Source: Megasphaera lornae
GTDB taxonomy: Bacteria > Bacillota > Negativicutes > Veillonellales > Megasphaeraceae
Assembly: GCF_000214495.1 (NCBI RefSeq)
Contig: NZ_AFIJ01000033.1
Span: 17,963-81,962 of the forward strand
Reading direction: 5' to 3'
Length of the DNA stretch: 64,000 nt
The position numbers and the translations under genes are program-made. Shown one piece after another: positions 8,548 through 17,894 of the stretch. Position 1 is the stretch's first letter; each line of letters starts with the position of its first letter. The notes beneath the pieces were generated by a model that did no database searches, had not been told where the DNA came from, and saw nothing but the letters and a program-made list of their open reading frames with translations.

Positions 8548-9342
8548 TTACACCATAAAACCGCCGTAATAGTCCAGTGCATGTCGACACCGGCAGTCCC
8601 CGTCTTCATATATTTCTACCGCTTTCATCAGCAGCCTGCGAATCCGTTCGGAATTTTCTTCCATACAGGTCAGTACTTCCGCATGCGTCAACATTTCCGC
8701 CGAAATGCCGGCGGCAAAATTGGTGACCATAGAAACGGTAGTATAACACATTTCCGCTTCTCGTGCCAAACATACTTCCGGCACATTCGTCATGCCGACC
8801 ACATCGCCGCCCCACTTGGCAAACATGGCAATTTCCGCCGGCGTTTCAAAACGCGGTCCTTCCGTACACACATAGGTACCGCCGTGATGTATAGTGTAAT
8901 CTCCCAACAACGTGGCGGCCTTCAGTACGGCACGTTGTAAATGACGGCAATAAGGTTCCGTCATATCCGCATGTACGACACCGTTTTCACCGCCGTCAAA
9001 AAAAGACGTATGGCGCGTTTTGGTGAAATCAATAAATTGGTGCGGTAAGACAAATTCATTCGGTTTAAATTTCAGATTCAGCGATCCTACGGCCGTAGTC
9101 GTAAAAATCGCCGTTACTCCCAACCGTTTCAAGCCGAGAATATTGGCCCGATAATTGATCAAGTGAGGAGGAATAGAATGATTTTTTCCGTGTCGCGGTA
9201 AAAATATTATTTCTTTTCCCTTATAGGTGCCTTTTATATATTGAATCGGTCCATAAAAGGTATCCAACCGGTCTTCCCGAATATCTGTCAACATCCGTGT
9301 GTCGCACACTCCGGTACCGCCGATAACTGCAATTTTACCCAC
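8548..9342 (-). CDS. mtnP: S-methyl-5'-thioadenosine phosphorylase
   Basis: A purine-phosphorylase family enzyme cleaving methylthioadenosine to adenine and methylthioribose-1-phosphate. Motifs are IAVIGGTGV at the N terminus, FLPRHGKNHSIPPHLINYRANI, TTAVGSL, and GTYVCTEGPRFETPAE with GGDVVGMTNVPEV. An in-frame extension to 9417 is possible, but the family starts immediately before IAVIGG. A GTG at 9342 is preceded by GGAGGGAT, so the protein is 264 residues. This start lies just after the hslO stop and its ribosome binding site is inside the 3' end of hslO. Confidence 0.94.
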   Translation of the reverse strand: MGKIAVIGGTGVCDTRMLTDIREDRLDTFYGPIQYIKGTYKGKEIIFLPRHGKNHSIPPHLINYRANILGLKRLGVTAIFTTTAVGSLNLKFKPNEFVLPHQFIDFTKTRHTSFFDGGENGVVHADMTEPYCRHLQRAVLKAATLLGDYTIHHGGTYVCTEGPRFETPAEIAMFAKWGGDVVGMTNVPEVCLAREAEMCYTTVSMVTNFAAGISAEMLTHAEVLTCMEENSERIRRLLMKAVEIYEDGDCRCRHALDYYGGFMV

Positions 9343-9344
9343 GC

Positions 9345-10229
9345 TTATCCCTCCTTTTTCGTCGTACCGTACAAGGTCGCCAATTCTTTTCGGGTCAACA
9401 CGTACGCCGTCCCGCAATACCGACAGGTCATTTCCACCTGCGGATCTTGCAATAATAACTCCTTATCCTGCGCACGCAACGATAATAACGCCCGTTTCAT
9501 ACGTTGTAGCGAACAAGTACATTGCCACTTTGCTTCCTGACGAAACAGTTCCCGAAAATGCAGCCCTGCAAAAATCTTCTCCGCCAACCGTTCGCCCTGC
9601 GGATCTTCCTGTAAATACGACGTAACGGGACCGATGTCCTGCACATTTTTTTCTACACGCGCCAAATCTTCTTCCCGCGCTCCCGGCAACGCTTGTACCA
9701 AAAAACCTCCCGCCGCGGCAACGGTAAAATCCCTTGCTACCAGGACACCCAGACTGACCGTAGAAGGAATTTGTTCCGATGTATATAAATAATAGGCCAA
9801 ATCTTCCGCAATTTCTCCCGAAACCAGTTCCGCCCGACTGGTATACGTATCCTGCCGCGGTGTAAAACGGGTCACTTGCAACGTACCTTTGCCGACAGCC
9901 GTACCGACATCCAATTTTCCGTCCGCTTTTAACGGCAATTTTATTTGCGGATACTCGACAAATCCTCGCACCTTATTCGTATCAAAAGAATCGACATGAA
10001 TTGTTCCCAACGGCCCGTCGCCCCGAATAACAATGGATACACCTTCCCGATTTTTATAATCACGGGCCAATAAAAGTGCCCCCGTCATCGTCCGTCCCAA
10101 CGCGGCGCAGGCGACCGGCGCCAACCGATGACATTGACGGGCTTTTTCTGTAATTCCCTTCGTAACGGCCACCGCCAAGCGAATCGATTCCTCGGTTGTA
10201 TAGTGAATGATTTTATCTTGTACTGTCAT
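9345..10229 (-). CDS. hslO: Redox-regulated chaperone Hsp33
   Basis: A 294-residue holdase activated by oxidation. The C-terminal zinc/redox switch is intact: WQCTC near residue 235 and CRYC near 268, with the metastable linker before it. The N-terminal domain has the usual LGRTMTGALLLA and GDGPLG motifs. It heads the operon that continues into the methylthioadenosine/SAH genes, an association without an obvious biochemical reason. A promoter with TATAAT lies about 40 bases upstream. Confidence 0.95.
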   Translation of the reverse strand: MTVQDKIIHYTTEESIRLAVAVTKGITEKARQCHRLAPVACAALGRTMTGALLLARDYKNREGVSIVIRGDGPLGTIHVDSFDTNKVRGFVEYPQIKLPLKADGKLDVGTAVGKGTLQVTRFTPRQDTYTSRAELVSGEIAEDLAYYLYTSEQIPSTVSLGVLVARDFTVAAAGGFLVQALPGAREEDLARVEKNVQDIGPVTSYLQEDPQGERLAEKIFAGLHFRELFRQEAKWQCTCSLQRMKRALLSLRAQDKELLLQDPQVEMTCRYCGTAYVLTRKELATLYGTTKKEG

Positions 10230-10267
10230 GAATAAGAGGATTCCTTTCTGCTGTAAAATGCACTACC

Positions 10268-10296
10268 ATTATACTACATTCTTTTCTTTTTTTCAC
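10268..10296 (-). promoter_or_regulatory. Promoter of the hslO operon
   Basis: GTGAAA (complement of 10291-10296), 17 bases, TATAAT (complement of 10268-10273). The -35 is weak, the -10 perfect. Nothing else was recognised in the gap up to 10437. Confidence 0.55.
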
Positions 10297-10437
10297 CTTA
10301 TCCGCTAAGAAAAACCGGCGTTCCGGGACTTGCCAAAATTCCGTAAAACGCCGCGTCGCCGTCCGCGCCGAAATCGGCTCCCGAAGAACTCCCGACAATC
10401 CTTTACGCCCCCACTTTCCCGCTATATAAAAAAAGCC

Positions 10438-10474
10438 GAAAAAAAACACTGACACGATATCATCGCCTCAGTGT
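10438..10474 (-). terminator. Terminator of the sigH-to-arsC-like block
   Basis: ACACTGA/TCAGTGT arms (10446-10452, 10468-10474) followed on the minus strand by a T run, immediately after the ArsC-like gene. Confidence 0.75.
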
Positions 10475-10486
10475 CGAACTGCCCGC

Positions 10487-10834
10487 TTACCTGTTTTCAA
10501 GATATTTTTTTACATCGCCGCCGACATACACTTCCCGGCCCGCCAATAAAATCGGGCGTTTAATGAGCATGCCGTCGGAAGCCAATAACGCCAACTGTTC
10601 CGCCTCCGTCATTTGCGGTAATTTTTCTTTAATATGCAATTCCCGATATATTCTGCCGCTCGTATTAAAAAAGCGTTTTAACGGCAATCCCGAACGCTGC
10701 TGCCAGTCGGCCAGTTCCGCCGCCGTCGGCACCTCTTTATCAATTTCCCGCAAAGAATAGTGCAGTCGTTTTTCTTCCAATATTTTTTGTATGCCCCGAC
10801 AAGTGCTGCATTTTTTATAGCAAATAAAAATCAT
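10487..10834 (-). CDS. ArsC/Spx family reductase-like protein
   Basis: A 115-residue thioredoxin-fold protein. A redox pair, CSTC, sits at residues 9-12 (YKKCSTCRG), and KRPILL with the nearby cis-proline region follows at about 92-97, both typical of the ArsC/Spx/YffB family. The context (after smpB and rnr) gives no arsenic genes, so genuine arsenate reduction is unlikely. A thiol-stress or Spx-like regulatory role is possible. It lacks obvious features that would separate Spx from YffB-type proteins. Confidence 0.8.
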   Translation of the reverse strand: MIFICYKKCSTCRGIQKILEEKRLHYSLREIDKEVPTAAELADWQQRSGLPLKRFFNTSGRIYRELHIKEKLPQMTEAEQLALLASDGMLIKRPILLAGREVYVGGDVKKYLENR

Positions 10835-10844
10835 CCCTGCCTCC

Positions 10845-11315
10845 TTAATAACGCCTTTCTTTCAACCTTCTGTCCATCTCTCTTTTGGCTTCTTTTTCTG
10901 CCGAAGCTTGGCGTTTATCGTATAATTTTTTTCCTGTAACTAAGGCCACCGTAACTTTTACACGACCTTTTTTAAAATATAAATTCAACGGAATTAATGT
11001 ATAACCCTTTTCTTTTACTTTTCCTATTAATTTGAGGATTTCATATTTATGAAGCAACAATTTACGAGTCCGCAGGGGATCATGGTTAAATCGATTTCCC
11101 TGTTCATACGGACTGATATGCATGGCTTCCAGCCATACTTCCCCGCCTTCAAGACGGCAAAAACTGTCTTTAACATTGACGCGCCCGCGTCGTAACGACT
11201 TTACTTCGGTACCCGTCAACGCAATCCCCGCCTCATACGTATCATGAATAAAATAATCATGTCGCGCTTTTCTGTTTTCTGCAATATATTTTATCCCGCT
11301 TTTCGGCTTTGCCAA
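10845..11315 (-). CDS. smpB: SsrA-binding protein SmpB
   Basis: A 156-residue partner of tmRNA in ribosome rescue. The core contains [32 protein letters not shown] in pieces typical of the family, [22 protein letters not shown] in the middle and a basic tail, [13 protein letters not shown]. It directly follows rnr, the nuclease that works with trans-translation to degrade non-stop mRNAs; the rnr-smpB pair is widely conserved. Confidence 0.97.
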   Translation of the reverse strand: MAKPKSGIKYIAENRKARHDYFIHDTYEAGIALTGTEVKSLRRGRVNVKDSFCRLEGGEVWLEAMHISPYEQGNRFNHDPLRTRKLLLHKYEILKLIGKVKEKGYTLIPLNLYFKKGRVKVTVALVTGKKLYDKRQASAEKEAKREMDRRLKERRY

Positions 11316-11327
11316 CAGTCTTTCCTC

Positions 11328-13631
11328 CTATTTTCCGGAACGACGATGTTTTTTTCGTCCCACCGCTCGTCCCGACCGTTTTTTTCCTTTGCCGTTTCCA
11401 TTCTTTCCTCGTCTCCCGCGCGGTTTATCCTTGATTTTATCTTTTCCGGAACGGTTACGGCCCGTCTTCTTTCTGCGTGCCTCACCGGCCGCCAAAAGTT
11501 TTTGTAAATCAGCCAATCCGTCCACCGTTCCCGGTACAAAGTCAATTTCGCATCGCTCCATGTTTACTCGCGCCAACGTCACTTCCAGCGCATCCCCCAA
11601 ATGATATACATGGCCGCCGTATGTCCCGCGCAAGGTATACGTCGTTTCATCAAAGGTATACACATCTTCTGTAAGATACGAAATATGAATCAATCCTTCA
11701 ATCCCGTTTTCCAAACCGACAAACATGCCGAACGGGGCTAATCCTGTAATATGTGCCTGAAAAGGTTCGCCAATAAAAGGCATCATATATTGTGCTTTTT
11801 TTACCGCTTCCGTTTCCCGTTCCGCTTCCACGGCAATGCGTTCCCGCATACTGGCTTGCTCCGCAGCCGTCGTATAAAACGCCGCCGAATGTGCCGCTTC
11901 CGCCTCGGACAATCTGCCTTTTTGCCAATATTGCCGCAGTAAGCGATGTACCAATAAATCAGGATACCGTCGAATAGGCGAAGTGAAATGTGTATAGCAA
12001 ACAGACGCTAATCCGAAATGTCCCAGGTTTTGTATATCATATCGCGCCTGCTGCAGGGAACGCAAGGTCATCATTTGTACCACGGCTTCTTCCGGAGTAC
12101 CGCGAGTAGCCGTTAATAACGCCTGAAAATCGGCCGGTTGCGGATCGGTACCGGTAGGAAAAGGCAAAGAAAACCCGGACAACACGGTACGTAACATTTC
12201 CATGCGCGCCGCTTCCGGCTTTTCGTGTACCCGATACACACTCGGATTTTTTGTGTTCTTTAAGTACGTCCCTACCGTTTCATTAGCAATCAGCATGCTT
12301 TCTTCCACGATTTGTTCGGCAATCGTACGTTCCCGTTTGTCCAACCGCAGCGGAGTGCCTTCCGCATCTAAAATAATTTTATATTCGGGAAAATCAAAAT
12401 CCAAGGCACCTCGTCGCATACGCATTTCTTTAAGCCAAGTCGTTACTTCTTGTAATTGCCGCAATGCCGGCAAAAAAGGCGCCAAATCGTCAGGAACAAT
12501 GCTGTCACATAACGCTTTTTTTATTTCCGTATAATTACACCGACGCGCTACACGAATGACAGCCGGCCCGATCTTTGCCTTTTCCACCCGCCCTTGCCGA
12601 TTAATATCCATTACACAGGCCATCGCATAGCGGTCTTCCTGCGCGTTTAAACTGCAAATACCGTTGGACAACGCTTCCGGCAACATGGGCACCACCCGAT
12701 CCACCAAATATACACTGGTACCGCGGGCATATGCCTCCCGATCCAAGGCTGTATGGGGGCGCACATAATAGCCGACATCCGCAATGTATACGCCTAATCG
12801 ATACGTCCCGTTCGGCAACCGTTCAATATCTATGGCATCATCCAAGTCTTTAGCATCTTCACTGTCAATGGTAATAAGCCGACGGTTTCTATAATCCGTG
12901 CGCCCCTCTTGCAAGCTCACCTTCGTCGACAAGGACTGCGCTTCTTGCAAAACTTCCGGCGGAAATGCGAACGGCAGATCATGCTGCGCCATAATTACTT
13001 TTACCGCTAAATCTCTATCCCCGTCATAACCGATAATCTCGGTCACCGTACCTTCGGCTTTGCGCTTTTCCGTAGGCCAGGTCGTGACGGTAACCGCCAC
13101 CCTGGCGCCGGAACGCGCCGCACCCGTTTGCGCTTCGGGAATATAAATATCTTCATGTATTCGTTCGTCATCAGGATGCACAAAACATCCGCCCCGTTCT
13201 CGCATAAACGTACCGATAATACGGGTATTGGCACGTTCTAAAATGCGTACGACTTCACCTTCCTGTCGATGTCGCCGTTGTGCGGACGGCAGAATGCGCA
13301 CGGCCACTTTATCATTATTCATGGCCGTATGACGATACCGCTCCCCAATGTAAATATCCTCTTGTTCCGCTTCTGTCAACAAAAATCCGAAACTATCCGT
13401 ATAGCCCTTATAAATACCGATAATTTCCTGTGTATGTTTTGCCGCCCCGTATTGATCGCCATGTATTTTCATGAGTTTTCCGCTCCTTACCAAATCCGCA
13501 AAAACGGCAAATAATTCAGGCAGTTGCTCTCCCTTCAGGTGTAATTTTTCTGCACAGTCTTCGACACCGGCACCTTCAGGCTCCGCCGCTTTACATATGT
13601 TTATTATAGCACGAGTCAAATCCAATTCCAT
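11328..13631 (-). CDS. rnr: Ribonuclease R
   Basis: A processive 3'-5' exoribonuclease of 767 residues. It has an N-terminal winged-helix-like region, two cold-shock domains, and the RNB catalytic domain with the acidic cluster in DSEDAKDLDDAIDIE. An S1 domain (HITGLAPFGMFVGLENGIEGLIHIS) and a very basic Lys/Arg/Gly-rich tail of about 50 residues follow. The ATG at 13631 has GGAGGAACT directly upstream, so the ten-residue upstream extension is discarded. It lies between secG and smpB, as in Bacillus. Confidence 0.96.
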   Translation of the reverse strand: MELDLTRAIINICKAAEPEGAGVEDCAEKLHLKGEQLPELFAVFADLVRSGKLMKIHGDQYGAAKHTQEIIGIYKGYTDSFGFLLTEAEQEDIYIGERYRHTAMNNDKVAVRILPSAQRRHRQEGEVVRILERANTRIIGTFMRERGGCFVHPDDERIHEDIYIPEAQTGAARSGARVAVTVTTWPTEKRKAEGTVTEIIGYDGDRDLAVKVIMAQHDLPFAFPPEVLQEAQSLSTKVSLQEGRTDYRNRRLITIDSEDAKDLDDAIDIERLPNGTYRLGVYIADVGYYVRPHTALDREAYARGTSVYLVDRVVPMLPEALSNGICSLNAQEDRYAMACVMDINRQGRVEKAKIGPAVIRVARRCNYTEIKKALCDSIVPDDLAPFLPALRQLQEVTTWLKEMRMRRGALDFDFPEYKIILDAEGTPLRLDKRERTIAEQIVEESMLIANETVGTYLKNTKNPSVYRVHEKPEAARMEMLRTVLSGFSLPFPTGTDPQPADFQALLTATRGTPEEAVVQMMTLRSLQQARYDIQNLGHFGLASVCYTHFTSPIRRYPDLLVHRLLRQYWQKGRLSEAEAAHSAAFYTTAAEQASMRERIAVEAERETEAVKKAQYMMPFIGEPFQAHITGLAPFGMFVGLENGIEGLIHISYLTEDVYTFDETTYTLRGTYGGHVYHLGDALEVTLARVNMERCEIDFVPGTVDGLADLQKLLAAGEARRKKTGRNRSGKDKIKDKPRGRRGKNGNGKGKKRSGRAVGRKKHRRSGK

Positions 13632-13644
13632 AGTTCCTCCTATG

Positions 13645-13677
13645 AAAAAAGCCTGCGGCATTGCCGCAGGCTTTTGC
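13645..13677 (-). terminator. Hairpin between secG and rnr
   Basis: GCCTGCGGCA/TGCCGCAGGC arms (13651-13660, 13662-13671) with A and T runs on both sides. As an intrinsic terminator after secG it would attenuate rnr transcription. Confidence 0.7.
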
Positions 13678-13683
13678 TCAGTA

Positions 13684-13920
13684 TCAATACGAATTCATTA
13701 AACCGCCCAACACCAGTGTCAAAACGGCAAAAATGATAGATAGAATGATCGTCAATTTGGATAGCAAAGCATCCATGCCGCGTGCTCTACTGCCGAACAA
13801 ATCTTCAGCACCGCCGCCGAAACCGGCCCCCATTCCCTGACTTTTACTTTTTTGGGCTACTACTACACCAATTAAACATAAAGCTAAAATGAAGACCAGA
13901 ACTTCCAGTACTGTAATCAC
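13684..13920 (-). CDS. secG: Preprotein translocase subunit SecG
   Basis: A 78-residue membrane protein with two hydrophobic helices (about 2-22 and 54-76) and the conserved glycine-rich loop QKSKSQGMGAGFGGG between them. The GTG at 13920 is preceded by GGAGGAAT, so the longer frame to 13944 is trimmed. It follows sigH by about 45 bases on the same strand. Confidence 0.93.
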   Translation of the reverse strand: MITVLEVLVFILALCLIGVVVAQKSKSQGMGAGFGGGAEDLFGSRARGMDALLSKLTIILSIIFAVLTLVLGGLMNSY

Positions 13921-13964
13921 GCTATTCCTCCTCACAAAACACACTTAACGATATTATTGTACAC

Positions 13965-14654
13965 TTATTTGCTTTTTCTATCAATAGTTTTTTTAGGCAC
14001 GGTCTCGGATGAATCGCGTTTTTCCAAATAATCTTCCAATTTATGTTTCACCCGCTGCAACGCATTGTCAATTGATTTCGCTTCTCTCCCCAAAGAAAGT
14101 GACATTTCCTGATAGGATCGCCCTTCTAAATACAATTGCAACACCCGTCGTTCCAGCGTACTGAGCAATTCTTGTAAATGCAATTGTATATCGTGATAAT
14201 TCTCCCAACTGATGAGCACTTCTTCCGGATCGGTAACGGTCAAAGCGGAAATGGTTTCTTCCAATTTCCTCTCCGATTCTTCCGCAAACAACGGTTTACT
14301 GAGAGAAATATAGGAATTCAGCGGTACATGTTTTTGTCTCGTAGCCGTTTTGACCGCCGTAATAATTTGTCGCATAATGCACAGTTCCGCAAAGACACGA
14401 AAGGCTACTTTTTTTTCCGCCCGAAAATCACGGGTCGCTTTATACAAGCCGATCATACCTTCCTGAATTAAATCTTCCCGATCGGCCCCTACCAAAAAAT
14501 ACGTACGTGCCTTGGATTTAATAAAATTTTTATATTTATGAACAATATATTCCATGGCCCGATCATCATGCGTTTTTTGTAGCCATAATACAACCTCTTC
14601 ATCGGTTTTATCGACAAATCGCCGGTCTATATCGTGCTGTGCATGTTCTGCCAT
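13965..14654 (-). CDS. sigH: RNA polymerase sigma factor SigH-like
   Basis: A 229-residue sigma-70 family protein. Region 2 is around GADREDLIQEGMIGLYKA and FRVFAELCIMRQI. Region 4 is a helix-turn-helix with LYLEGRSYQEMSLSLGREAKSIDNALQRVK. The order rlmB-yacP-sigH matches Bacillus, where SigH controls early stationary-phase, competence and sporulation genes. In a probable Veillonellaceae host the role is more likely stationary phase or competence; sporulation cannot be judged here. The usual rpmG-secE-nusG do not follow; secG does. Confidence 0.9.
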   Translation of the reverse strand: MAEHAQHDIDRRFVDKTDEEVVLWLQKTHDDRAMEYIVHKYKNFIKSKARTYFLVGADREDLIQEGMIGLYKATRDFRAEKKVAFRVFAELCIMRQIITAVKTATRQKHVPLNSYISLSKPLFAEESERKLEETISALTVTDPEEVLISWENYHDIQLHLQELLSTLERRVLQLYLEGRSYQEMSLSLGREAKSIDNALQRVKHKLEDYLEKRDSSETVPKKTIDRKSK

Positions 14655-14660
14655 ACTGCC

Positions 14661-15200
14661 TTACTTTGACCTCCGCATTTTCTCCAATTTTTCTCGTACT
14701 TCCGCATTTCGCACACTGGCGCCGATGTCGGTATGACCGCAACCTTGCTGCATCCGCGCTTCTGTATAACGTTGTTCCCAATGGGTCCGCTGTACTTTTT
14801 CCCGTAATTCGCGGGCCGATAAACGATACGCCCCGGCACCCAAAATCTGTGCTTGTTCCGGACCGTCCGAAGTGGCGACGTAAATAGACGGAAGGGGATA
14901 GATATTATCATCGGTCTTCAGTTTTTCATATACCGTTCGTTCAATATAACTATCCGCCGTTTCACCGCAAGACGTAAAAATAACCGTACAAAACGTACCG
15001 ATTTGACGCGTCGTCATTTCGCCGGGAGTATAAATCGCATCAAAAACAATAAACACTTCCACGCCTTTCGCGCCGGCATATTCCGCCAACAGTTCCACCA
15101 ACCGTTCTCGCGCATGTTCTCTATCGCGCGTAAAAACAGCTTTTAATTCCGGCCAGGCGTGAATGATATTATACCCGTCTACAATCAATAATGTTTTCAT
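14661..15200 (-). CDS. NYN-domain endoribonuclease, YacP/Rae1-like
   Basis: A 179-residue PIN/NYN nuclease. Acidic residues are in LLIVDGYNII at the N terminus, VFDAIY near 55, TSCGETADSYIE near 80 and VATSDGPEQ near 112. In Bacillus the same locus encodes Rae1, a ribosome-associated endonuclease that cuts mRNA in the A site. The start overlaps the stop of rlmB by four bases, and it is followed by sigH. Confidence 0.88.
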   Translation of the reverse strand: MKTLLIVDGYNIIHAWPELKAVFTRDREHARERLVELLAEYAGAKGVEVFIVFDAIYTPGEMTTRQIGTFCTVIFTSCGETADSYIERTVYEKLKTDDNIYPLPSIYVATSDGPEQAQILGAGAYRLSARELREKVQRTHWEQRYTEARMQQGCGHTDIGASVRNAEVREKLEKMRRSK

Positions 15201-15949
15201 TTTTCCGTACCTATCCCGCGTTGCCGCACCGTTTCGTATATAAGTAAAGCCGCGGCAACTGACGCGTTAAGAGAATTCACATGGCCGAACATGGGAATTT
15301 GTACAAGTATATCACAATTTTCTTTAACCAGACGTGAAATTCCTTTTCCTTCATTCCCGATGACCAGAACTAAAGGCATAGTCATATCTGTATGAAAATA
15401 GTCCGCCTCCCCGTTCATATCGGCGCCGATAATCCAGAATCCTGCTTTTTTCAACGCTTTCAATACTTGCGTCGTATTGCCGATAGAAACAAGGGGCATA
15501 TATTCTACAGCGCCGGCCGAAGTTTTTCCCACCGTTTCATTAATAGGGGCACTATGCCGTTTAGGTATTAAAACGGCATGAGCGCCCGCACATTCCGCCG
15601 TACGAATGATGGCCCCCATATTATGCACATCTTCAATACCGTCCAACAAAACAAAGAACGGAACTTCGCCGCGCCGCGCGGCGGTTGCCGCACACGTTTC
15701 CCACGACGTCATCGCAATAGGTTGAGCCTGTGCCGCCACGCCTTGATGTCGTTGCTGCGGAACAAGCCGATCCAACGCTTTTCGGTCTCTTTCTTCGACA
15801 ACAATATGAGCCGCCTTCGCAAGACTCATAATTTCTTGTAATGCCGCACCGTGCGGAGAAGATGCAATATATATTTTTTCTATTTTCCGGCCTGCCCGCA
15901 ATGCTTCCAACACACTGTTGCGACCGGTAATCCACGCCAATCCGCTCAT
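15197..15949 (-). CDS. rlmB: 23S rRNA (guanosine-2'-O)-methyltransferase RlmB (SpoU/TrmH family)
   Basis: A knotted SPOUT methyltransferase. It has an N-terminal substrate-binding domain (ITGRNSVLEALRAG) and the three SpoU motifs: LDGIEDVHNMGAIIRTAECAGA, LVIGNEGKGISRLV, and PMFGHVNSLNASVAAALLIYE at the C terminus. It is predicted to methylate G2251 of 23S rRNA. The ATG at 15949 (250 aa) has GGAG upstream and does not overlap mrnC; the longer frame to 15979 would. Confidence 0.93.
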   Translation of the reverse strand: MSGLAWITGRNSVLEALRAGRKIEKIYIASSPHGAALQEIMSLAKAAHIVVEERDRKALDRLVPQQRHQGVAAQAQPIAMTSWETCAATAARRGEVPFFVLLDGIEDVHNMGAIIRTAECAGAHAVLIPKRHSAPINETVGKTSAGAVEYMPLVSIGNTTQVLKALKKAGFWIIGADMNGEADYFHTDMTMPLVLVIGNEGKGISRLVKENCDILVQIPMFGHVNSLNASVAAALLIYETVRQRGIGTEK

Positions 15950-15957
15950 ATAGACTC

Positions 15958-16443
15958 CTATATATGTTTTTTTTGACAATAGGCACGAACAGCCGCTAAT
16001 ACGTGTTGCATTACTGCCTGTAACCGCGCCTCTTGTCCGTCTAATACTAAATACCCGATCAAGGCTTCTAACGCCGTACTATTGTGATATTCCGCCGCCG
16101 AGGCACTTTTCGGTACTTGCGAGTACGCATTGCGGGAACGCCGACACAGGGATTTTTCCGCTTCCGTAAGAAACGACTGCAAGCATGTATACACGAAAGA
16201 TTGACATTTAGCGGAAACAAATTCCGCTGCCAACGCATGCAGTACCTGCACTGCAGGAATCCCCAAGGCCGTCAAGCGTCGTCGTAAAAACAAGGCATAA
16301 TACGCATCCCCTACAAAAGCCAGCGTAATGGCATCCATATGGTACGGCAAAACCTGCGGCACATCCAATTGTCTGTTCTCTACAAATGCGGCATATGCTT
16401 TATGTTTCAATGCCTGTACTTGCTGAAATTTCATTTTTTCCAC
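15958..16443 (-). CDS. mrnC: Mini-ribonuclease III
   Basis: A 161-residue RNase III catalytic domain without a double-stranded RNA-binding domain. The acidic active site is in LAFVGDAYYALFLRRRL near residue 40 and in EYHNSTALEALIGYLVL near 115. MrnC matures 23S rRNA in Firmicutes. It overlaps the 3' end of cysS by 13 bases, the usual neighbour. Confidence 0.95.
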   Translation of the reverse strand: MEKMKFQQVQALKHKAYAAFVENRQLDVPQVLPYHMDAITLAFVGDAYYALFLRRRLTALGIPAVQVLHALAAEFVSAKCQSFVYTCLQSFLTEAEKSLCRRSRNAYSQVPKSASAAEYHNSTALEALIGYLVLDGQEARLQAVMQHVLAAVRAYCQKKHI

Positions 16444-17876
16444 CGTGCTCCCTGCGGCGAATCTTCGATCGTAATGCCCAACGCCTGTAGCTTATCACGA
16501 ATCGCATCGGCCAATTCATATTGTTTCTTTTCCCGGCATTCCTTACGAATTTCCAATACAGCTTCCACCAGCGCCGCATATTCGGAGGCATCGGCGGACG
16601 AGGTCTGTCCGTTCCAAGCCGATTCCAAAATGCCCAAAATATCCGTCATCATTTTAAAGATACGTTTCACTTCCGTAATCACGGACGTATCGACAGGCAC
16701 CCCGTTATTAACCACCGCTTCTCGATAAATATTAACTTTTTTTGCCAATTCGAACAAGGCGGCCGCCGCCAAAGCGGTATTAAAATCATCACACATAGCA
16801 GTTTCAAAATCTTCCGCTACCTGTTGCGCCTCGGTCAATAAGGCGGCCGCTTCTGCCGATTTACCGCCGGCCGGCATCGTTGCCAATTCCAATACGTTCA
16901 TAATAGAAGTACGTAAGCGTTCCAAACTCCGCGTCATTTCTTCCAAACGGGCATCCGTAAAATCCAACGGACTGCGATAATGATTAGAAATTAAGAAGAA
17001 ACGAACGGCATCGGGATCATAATATGCCAAAACATCTTTTACAAGGAAAAAGTTGTGTAACGACTTGCTCATTTTTTCGGAATTAATGGTAATAAACCCA
17101 TTATGAAGCCAATAGCGAACCATCGGCGAAACGCCCGTGCAAGCTTCGGATTGAGCAATTTCATTTTCATGATGCGGAAAAATCAAATCGCTGCCGCCGC
17201 CGTGAAAATCAAACGTTTTTCCCAAATACTTGCAACTCATGGCCGAACATTCTATATGCCAACCGGGACGGCCCTGTCCCCACGGACTTTCCCAAGACGG
17301 TTCTCCTTCTTTGGCGCCCTTCCATAACGCAAAATCCATGGGATGATGTTTACGCGTATCCACTTCAATACGGGCGCCGGCTTGCATATCGTCCAAGGTA
17401 CGACCGCTAAGTTTTCCATAGTCGACAAATTTTTCCACACTATAGTATACATCCTGTTCCACCACATATGCCATACCTTTATCCAATAAGGTCTGAATCA
17501 TTTGAATAATTTCCGGCATATGTTCCGACACGCGCGGATATATATCGGCATGACGGACATGCAGCGCATCCATAACATCAAAATAAGAGGCAATATACCG
17601 ATTGGCAATCGTATCCCAACGTACCTGTTCCCCATTTGCCGCATGAATAATCTTATCATCTACATCGGTAAAATTTTGTATATGAGTAACGGCATACCCT
17701 AAATGTTCCAAATATCGTTTAATAACATCCCACGTAACAAACGGTCGGGCATTTCCCATATGCGAATGGTTATACGGGGTAATCCCGCATACATACATTT
17801 TTACCTGCCCCGTTGTAAGGGGCACAAATTTTTCTTTTTTTCTCGTCAACGTATTATATACATATAAGTCTCTCAT
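16431..17876 (-). CDS. cysS: Cysteinyl-tRNA synthetase
   Basis: A 481-residue class Ia synthetase. Zinc-site cysteine lies in MYVCGITPYN, the HIGH-type motif is HMGN, and KMSKSLHNF is the KMSKS loop. A reading-frame extension to 18020 runs into the T-box leader and is rejected; the ATG at 17876 is preceded by GGAGGTAGGAG. It is controlled by the T-box leader upstream. Bacillus has cysE between gltX and cysS, which is absent here. Confidence 0.96.
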   Translation of the reverse strand: MRDLYVYNTLTRKKEKFVPLTTGQVKMYVCGITPYNHSHMGNARPFVTWDVIKRYLEHLGYAVTHIQNFTDVDDKIIHAANGEQVRWDTIANRYIASYFDVMDALHVRHADIYPRVSEHMPEIIQMIQTLLDKGMAYVVEQDVYYSVEKFVDYGKLSGRTLDDMQAGARIEVDTRKHHPMDFALWKGAKEGEPSWESPWGQGRPGWHIECSAMSCKYLGKTFDFHGGGSDLIFPHHENEIAQSEACTGVSPMVRYWLHNGFITINSEKMSKSLHNFFLVKDVLAYYDPDAVRFFLISNHYRSPLDFTDARLEEMTRSLERLRTSIMNVLELATMPAGGKSAEAAALLTEAQQVAEDFETAMCDDFNTALAAAALFELAKKVNIYREAVVNNGVPVDTSVITEVKRIFKMMTDILGILESAWNGQTSSADASEYAALVEAVLEIRKECREKKQYELADAIRDKLQALGITIEDSPQGARWKK

Positions 17877-17894
17877 ACTCCTACCTCCTGCTAC

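Noticed and set aside
10213-10455. 80-residue minus-strand frame upstream of hslO
   Set aside because: It spans the hslO promoter and overlaps the hslO start; no ribosome binding site or domain.
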